DNA of 64,000 nt from SPDF01 sp963699825 (GTDB taxonomy: Bacteria; Gemmatimonadota; Gemmatimonadetes; Gemmatimonadales; GWC2-71-9): the NCBI GenBank assembly GCA_963699825.1, contig CAVOVI010000009.1:1-64000 (forward strand). The letters are read 5' to 3'. A program made the position numbers and the translations under genes. Under the pieces are notes generated by a model. The model was not told the DNA's origin. It worked only from the letters and a program-made list of their open reading frames with translations, and made no database searches. Of this stretch, positions 58,508 to 64,000 are shown in pieces; within the stretch, counting starts at the first letter, position 1, and each line of letters begins with the position of its first letter.

Positions 58508-59203
58508 ATGAAAGTTCTCGTCGTGGAGGACGACCGGAAGGTCGCCGGGTTCATCGAACAGGGTTTGAAGGAAGAAGGCTGGACCGTGGACGTCGCGCCG
58601 GATGGCGAAGAAGCCACGATGCTGGCCCACGTCTACCAGTACGACGTCATCCTGCTCGATGTCGTGTTGCCGAAGAAGAACGGTTTCCAGGTCGCGGCAG
58701 AGCTCCGCCGTGAGGGGCGCAACACCCCCATCCTGATGCTCACCTCGCGGGATGCGGTGGAGGACGTTGTCCGCGGCCTCGACGCGGGCGCGGATGACTA
58801 TCTGGCCAAACCATTCCGCTTCGAGGAGCTCCTGGCCCGGATGCGGGCCCTCGTGCGGCGCGGAGGAGCCGAGCGTCTTGAGACGCTCCGGTATGGCCCG
58901 CTTTCCATGGACCGGCTGCGCCACGAAGTCCGCATGGACGATCAGCCGCTCGACCTGACGCCCAAGGAGTTTCAGCTCCTCGAGTTCTTCCTGCTGCATC
59001 CGGAAGAGGTCGTCCGTCGGACCACGCTCCTCGAAAAGGTCTGGGACATGCACTTCGACCCCGAGAGCAACGTGGTCGATGTCCATGTCGGCAACCTCCG
59101 CCGGAAGTTGGCTACATCGGCCGGCGGCAACCTGATCACGACCGTGCGGGGCGTTGGCTTCTGCCTCCGCGCGGCGAACACGGTCGCGACCCGCTCAGCG
59201 TGA
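58508..59203 (+). CDS. OmpR/PhoB-type response regulator
   Basis: A 231-residue protein with a receiver (KVLVVEDDRKVAGFIEQGLK; phosphoacceptor D51 in DVILLDVVLPKKNG; Lys in DDYLAKPFRFEEL) and a winged-helix DNA-binding domain (LTPKEFQLLEFFLLHPEEVV, VDVHVGNLRRKLATSAGGNL, ITTVRGVGFCLR). The stop overlaps the ATPase GTG start (GTGA), so both are co-translated. Likely controls the ATPase and cbb3 genes downstream. Confidence 0.92.
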   Translation: MKVLVVEDDRKVAGFIEQGLKEEGWTVDVAPDGEEATMLAHVYQYDVILLDVVLPKKNGFQVAAELRREGRNTPILMLTSRDAVEDVVRGLDAGADDYLAKPFRFEELLARMRALVRRGGAERLETLRYGPLSMDRLRHEVRMDDQPLDLTPKEFQLLEFFLLHPEEVVRRTTLLEKVWDMHFDPESNVVDVHVGNLRRKLATSAGGNLITTVRGVGFCLRAANTVATRSA

Positions 59204-61067
59204 CCCGGCGCGTGCCCCCGGCGTTCTTGCCGGGGGCTGCACTCCTCTTCATCCTGGCGGGGCTGTTCTTACGGCTCCAACCCGACCTCTCGGGCTGGAG
59301 CCGTTCCGTGTGGATGGCGGGGCTGCTGCTCACCGGCGTCCCGGTGGCCTGGCGCACCTTGCGGGGCTTGTTCCATGGACGGGCAGCCGCCGATATCGTC
59401 GCGACCCTGGCCATCATCACGTCCGTGCCGCTCGGCGAGCCGCTGGCCGGGCTGGTCGTGGTCCTGATGCAGACGGGAGGAGAGGCGCTGGAGCGGTACG
59501 CGGAGGGGCGGGCGAGCGCCGCGGTGCGCGCGCTCGAGGAAGCCGCCCCCCACGAGGCGCACCGCCTGGCCGATGACGGATCGGTCGAGGACATCGCGGC
59601 CAACGAGGTGGAGGTGGACGACCTTCTCCTGGTGCGGCCGGGCGAGATGGTCCCCTGCGATGCGGTGGTCACGACCGGCTCCTCGCATGTGGACGTGTCG
59701 CGGCTGACCGGCGAGCCGGTGCCGGTGAGCGCCGGGCCGGGGACGCGGCTGCCCAGCGGCGCAGTCAACGGCGAGAGCCCGCTGACGCTGCGCGCCGAGG
59801 CCCCCGCTTCGCAGAGTCTCTACGCGCGCATCGTGGAACTGGTCCGTTCGGCGCAGGCGAGCAAGGCCCCGCTCCAGCGGCTCGCCGACCGGTACGCCGT
59901 CTGGTTCACGCCGCTGACGCTGGCGGTGTGCGTCGTGGCCTACCTGGTTTCGTTCGACCCGGTCCGGGTGCTGGCGGTGCTGGTGGTCGCGACCCCCTGC
60001 CCCCTGATCCTGGCCACGCCGGTGGCGATCATCGGGGGGTTGAACCGCGCGGCGCGGCGGCAGATCGTCATCCGGAACGGCGGCGCGCTCGAGCAGCTCG
60101 GCAGCGTGACGGTGGCGATGTTCGACAAGACGGGGACCCTGACGGTCGGCCGCCCGGCGCTCGCGCGGGTCGTGGCGGTGCCGCCGTTCACCGAGTCCTC
60201 GCTGCTCGCCCTCGCCGGCGCGGTCGAGCACGGCTCGGGGCACCTCCTGGCCCGCTCCGTGGTGGAGGGGGCTCGCGGCCGCGGGGTCGGCCTGCCGGCC
60301 GCCACGGACATCCGCGAGGCGCCTGGGGAAGGGGTGGAGGGGCGGGTCGAGGGGCGGGTGGTCGTGGTCGGCGCCCGCGAGTACGTGCGGCGGCGCGCCC
60401 CGGCGGCGGCCGACGGCGCTGGACCGCGCCGACGGCGACGGGCCGCGCTCCGGGCCTACGTCGCCGTGGACGGCGCGGCGGCGGGGTTCCTGGAGTTCGC
60501 CGACGCGATCCGCCCTGAGGCGGCCGCGCTGCTGCGCCGGCTGCGGCGGCCTCGGCATCAGCCGGATGGCGCTGCTCTCCGGCGACCGGCGCGAAAACGT
60601 CGCAGGCGCTGGGGGCGGCGCTCGGGTTCACCGAGACGCACGCCGACCTGCTGCCGCACGACAAGGTGGCGCTGATCGAATCGGCGATGTCCGGCGGCGA
60701 CAGGGTCCTGATGGTGGGCGACGGCACCAACGACGCCCCCGCGCTGAGCACCGCGACGGTGGGCATCGCGCTGGCCTCGCACGGCGGAGGGATTACCGCC
60801 GAGGCGGCGGACATCGTGATCCTCGCCGATGACCTCGGCCGGGTGGCCGACGCGGTCGAAACGAGCCGGTGGACCATGCGCATCGCGCGACAGAGCATCT
60901 GGGCCGGCTTGGGGATGAGCGGGGTCGCCATGGTCGCGGCCGCGGCAGGCTACATTCCACCGATCGCCGGCGCCGTCCTGCAGGAAGTGATCGATATTGC
61001 CGTGATTCTCAACGCGCTCCGGGCCGCCGCACCGGCCCCAGCGCATTCACCTCAGGCGGTCGCCTGA
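59200..61067 (+). CDS. P1B-type heavy-metal ATPase with TPC motif, frameshifted
   Basis: Starts at GTG 59200. No N-terminal metal-binding domain. P-type motifs: DVSRLTGEPVPVSAG (actuator TGEP), VVATPCPLILATPVAIIGG (membrane T-P-C at residues 265-267 in place of C-P-C), FDKTGTLTVGRPALARV (Asp309), and after frame changes near 60,545 and 60,600 LMVGDGTNDAPALSTATVGI. The usual SEHPLA-type locus is GSGHLLARSVV, with Leu where Pro is expected. Metal is not certain; TPC is the P1B-5 pattern in published classifications. Next to the cbb3 oxidase genes, as CcoI would be, but different from CcoI. Confidence 0.82.
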
Positions 61068-61096
61068 GACCACCACACGCTGTTCCGGGAGCCTCC

Positions 61097-63278
61097 ATGA
61101 ATTCACAGCTGGAATCGTTCCGCTATGACGACGCCATCGTGCGGAAGTTCCTCTGGGCCACCTTCATCTGGGGCCTGATCGGCATGACGGTCGGGCTGCT
61201 CATCGCCTTGCAGCTGGCGGTGCCGGCCCTGAACTTCGACATCCCCTGGCTCAGTTTCGGGCGGCTCCGCCCCCTGCACACCAACGCGGTGATCTTCGCC
61301 TTCGCGGGCAACGCCATCTTCTGCGGGGCGTACTACTCCTCGCAGCGGCTGCTGAAGACCCGCATGTTCAGCGACGCCCTGAGCGCGCTGCACTTCTGGG
61401 GATGGCAGCTCATCATCGTGCTGGCGGCGATCACCCTGCCCCTCGGGTTCACGCAGGCCAAGGAGTACGCCGAACTCGAGTGGCCGATCGACATCCTGAT
61501 CGCCGTCGTCTGGGTCATCTTCGCCATCAACTTCTTCGGCACCATCGCGAAGCGGCGGGAGCGGCACCTCTACGTGGCGCTCTGGTTCTACATCGCCAGC
61601 ATCGTCACCGTGGCCATCCTGCACATCTTCAACAACCTGGTCGTCCCGGCCGGGATCCTGAAGAGCTACTCGATCTACGCCGGCGTGCAGGACGCCTTCA
61701 TGCAGTGGTGGTACGGCCACAACGCGGTGGCCTTCTTCCTCACCACGCCGTTCCTGGGGTTGATGTACTACTTCCTCCCCAAGGCAGCCGACAAACCGAT
61801 CTTCAGCTATCGCCTCTCGATCCTGCACTTCTGGACCATCGTCTTTCTCTACATCTGGGCCGGCCCTCACCACCTCCACTACACCGCCCTCCCGGAGTGG
61901 GCCTCCACCCTGGGAATGATCTTCTCCGTCATGCTCTGGATGCCCTCGTGGGGCGGCATGATCAACGGCCTGCATGACGCTGCGCGGCGCGTGGAAGAAG
62001 GTGGTCGAGGATCCGATCCTGAAGTTCTTCGTGGTGGCCATCACCGCCTACGGCATGTCCACCTTCGAGGGCCCGATGCTCTCGGTGCGGAGCGTCAACG
62101 CCCTGGCGCACTACACCGACTGGATCATCGCCCACGTCCACACCGGCGCGCTCGGGTGGAATGGCCTGCTGACCTTCGGCATGATCTACTGGCTGGCGCC
62201 GAGGCTCTTCCAGACCAAGCTCCACAGCGTGAAGCTGGCCGAGGTGCACTTCTGGCTCGCCACCTTCGGCATCATCCTCTACGCCACCGCCATCTACAGC
62301 GCCGGCCTCACGCAGGGACTGATGTGGCGCGCGTACGACGTGACGGGTCGCCTCGAGTATCCGGCCTTCATCGAGACGGTGATGCGCCTGATGCCGATGT
62401 ACTGGGTACGCGTGGCGGGCGGTTCGCTCTACCTGGCGGGCATGGTTCTCTTCGGGTACAACCTGCTCAAGACGTGGAAGGCGCGCCCGGCCACGTACGA
62501 AGAGCCGGTCATCCAGGCCGCGCCCCTCGGCGACTACGAGGAACTCACGGCACCCCGCCCCGCGGGCGTCGTGGCGCGCTTCGTCCAGGCCGCCTGGCAC
62601 CGCACCTGGGAGCGGCTCCCCGTGACGTTCACGGTGATGGTCACATTGGCCGTCATCGTGGCCTCGCTCTTCGAGATCATCCCGACGTTCCTCATCAAGT
62701 CGAACGTCCCGACCATCGCGTCGGTCAAGCCGTACACACCGCTCGAGCTGGCGGGCCGCGACCTCTACATCCGCGAAGGGTGCTTCAACTGCCACTCGCA
62801 GATGATCCGGCCGCTTCGCTACGAGACCGACCGCTACGGCGAGTACTCGAAGCCGGGTGAGTTCGTGTACGACCACCCCTTCCTCTGGGGCTCCCGCCGC
62901 ATCGGACCCGACCTGGCGCGTGAGGGCGGCAAGTACCCCGACCTCTGGCATGTGCGGCACATGAAGAACCCCAAGGATCTCGAAGCCAAGTCCATCATGC
63001 CGGCGTACCCCTGGATGCTGACCGACCAGCTCGATTTCGAGGGCATCCAGAAGAGTGTCGACGCGATGGTGATGCTTGGCGTCCCCTACGGCGAGGCGGT
63101 CAACGACGCGCCAGGCATGGCGCGCGCGCAGGCGGAAGCCATCGCCCAGTCCATCGCCGACCAGGGCGGCCCCGCCGACCTCTCCGACAAGGAGATCGTC
63201 GCGATGGTGGCGTACCTCCAGCGGCTCGGACGCGACGTCAGCGCCCCGGCGGCGGCCGGCACCGCGGGAGGCATGTGA
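61097..63278 (+). CDS. ccoNO: Fused cbb3-type cytochrome c oxidase subunits I and II (CcoN-CcoO), one frameshift
   Basis: ATG 61097 with GGGAG upstream. The CcoN part holds RPLHTNAVIFAFAGNAIFCG, WWYGHNAVAFFLTTPFLGLM (copper His and haem ligands), AGPHHLHYTALPEWASTLGM and YTDWIIAHVHTGALGWNGL (haem His pair). The frame changes near 61,972, where an extra base follows NGL before TLRGAW. Downstream of residue 480 the CcoO part begins: LPVTFTVMVTLAVIVASLFE membrane anchor, then REGCFNCHSQMIRPLRYETD (CxxCH haem c). It ends TAGGM. The fused arrangement is known in Bacteroidetes and some other phyla. High-affinity terminal oxidase of low-oxygen respiration. Confidence 0.92.
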
Positions 63279-63279
63279 C

Positions 63280-63483
63280 ATGCGCCTCTCCGACATCATG
63301 GCCAACGCCGGCCTCTCCGCCTATGCGGAAATCGCCCTGGTCATCTTCCTGGTCGCGTTCCTGCTGATCACCGTCTCGGTGTTCGCGCCCTCGCGCAAGC
63401 AGGAGTTCGACGAGGCCAGCCGGATGCCGCTCGATGACATTCACCCACAGACACCCCGCCAGCGCCGAGGAGATGCGTCATGA
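63280..63483 (+). CDS. ccoQ: CcoQ/FixQ-like small cbb3 subunit
   Basis: A 67-residue protein with one membrane helix (IALVIFLVAFLLITVSVFAP) and a basic, then acidic tail (SRKQEFDEASRMPLDDI). It starts one base after the ccoNO stop, and its stop overlaps ccoP (ATGA). Short single-helix proteins at this place are CcoQ by position. Confidence 0.8.
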   Translation: MRLSDIMANAGLSAYAEIALVIFLVAFLLITVSVFAPSRKQEFDEASRMPLDDIHPQTPRQRRGDAS

Positions 63484-64000
63484 GCGCCTCGCACGATGAA
63501 GACCGGCTGCTCCACCATGAGTACGATGGCATCCAGGAGTATGACAACCCGATGCCGCGCTGGTGGCTCTACATCTTCTGGGGCTCGATCGTCTGGGCCG
63601 CGCTCTTCTGGTTCAACGTGCCCGGCATCGGCGTCGGCAAGGGGATGATCGCCGACTACGACGCCTCCGTGGCGGCCGCCGCCGCCGAGTTCCCGCAGCC
63701 GGTGAATACCGGGCCAGACGTCGCGGCGCTCGTCGCCATGAGCGAGGACCCCGCCGCCCTCGCCACCGGCAAGACGGTGTTCAGGCCTATTGCTCGGCCT
63801 GTCACGCCGCCGATGGTGGCGGCGTCATCGGCCCCAACCTGACCGACAACTTCTGGATTCACGGCAGTTCGCCGGAAGCGATCTACGCGACGGTCCACGA
63901 CGGCGTCCTGGACAAGGGCATGCCGGCCTGGGGCCAGAGCCTGAAGCCGGACGAGGTGACGGCCGTGGTGGCCTACGTCATCTCCCTGCAGGGCACGACC
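63480..64000 (+). CDS. ccoP: cbb3 oxidase subunit III (CcoP), 3' end outside window, one frameshift
   Basis: Starts MSASHDEDRLLHHEYDGIQE, with YDNPMPRWWLYIFWGSIVWA as the single anchor helix, a standard CcoP opening. After a frame change near 63,785 the first haem c site appears as YCSACHAADGGGVIGPNLTD, then WIHGSSPEAIYATVHDGVLD. The sequence stops at the window edge, so the second haem c domain and any FixG/H/I/S genes are not seen. Confidence 0.9.

Noticed and set aside
61962..63305. A 447-codon minus-strand frame opposite ccoNO
   Set aside because: It is antisense to a clear oxidase subunit with haem motifs; the His/Asp/Val-rich composition is a shadow effect.

Overview
The window reads as a composite of four blocks with different base composition, gene style and probable origin, not one organism's chromosome. 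Frame breaks inside otherwise well-conserved genes are frequent in all four blocks. Most look like uncorrected single-base indels rather than biological decay. The sequence is best treated as a draft, probably chimeric, metagenomic contig.

Block A (1 to about 13.9 kb) resembles a Planctomycetota/Verrucomicrobiota-type genome. It is almost entirely minus-strand and encodes large secreted proteins: a DUF6288-type PDZ/HEAT protein, two near-duplicate sialate O-acetylesterases (SASA), a purple-acid-phosphatase-like metallophosphoesterase, a multidomain NodB polysaccharide deacetylase, and a DUF2341-LamG-SASA protein whose stop overlaps the deacetylase start (ATGA). A hybrid gene joins a DUF2341 leader to a phosphoesterase tail. 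A small zinc-ribbon gene and a glycosyltransferase-like C-terminus lie next to the junction. Together they suggest a cell-surface or extracellular glycan-ester processing locus.

Block B (about 13.9 to 47.1 kb) is alphaproteobacterial, probably Hyphomicrobiales-like. It holds a circularly permuted two-piece tmRNA directly upstream of sspB, a TauD/deacetylase/TctC/histidine kinase/FixJ-type operon, a TRAP transporter (dctPQM) divergent from a gamma-glutamyltransferase, a Rieske oxygenase, thyA-folA-hflK-hflC-degP, serB, miaA, ligAB, and a branched-chain amino acid cluster (ilvB, ilvH, a LysE exporter, ilvC) with a recognisable leader-peptide attenuator. REP-like palindromes lie in several intergenic gaps.

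Block C (about 47.13 to 48.07 kb) is a short AT-richer insert coding for a eukaryote-like tRNA pseudouridine synthase (TruA/PUS family). It cuts into a bacterial gene and is probably foreign DNA joined during assembly.

Block D (about 48.07 to 64 kb) is high-GC and probably Gemmatimonadota-like. It has two tandem Ig-like/RCC1-repeat lipoproteins, cysS coupled to an MscS channel, two tandem-domain universal stress proteins, an MgtC/DUF4010 membrane protein, a Met/His/Cys-rich exported protein, and a rightward unit: GAF histidine kinase, OmpR-type regulator, P1B-type metal ATPase, fused ccoNO, ccoQ and ccoP (cut by the window edge). This is a low-oxygen respiration and metal/stress module.

The observations most worth following are the ssrA-sspB adjacency, the ilv attenuator, the coupled SASA/deacetylase locus with its duplicated esterases, the TPC-type ATPase sitting beside the cbb3 oxidase genes, and the chimeric junctions themselves.
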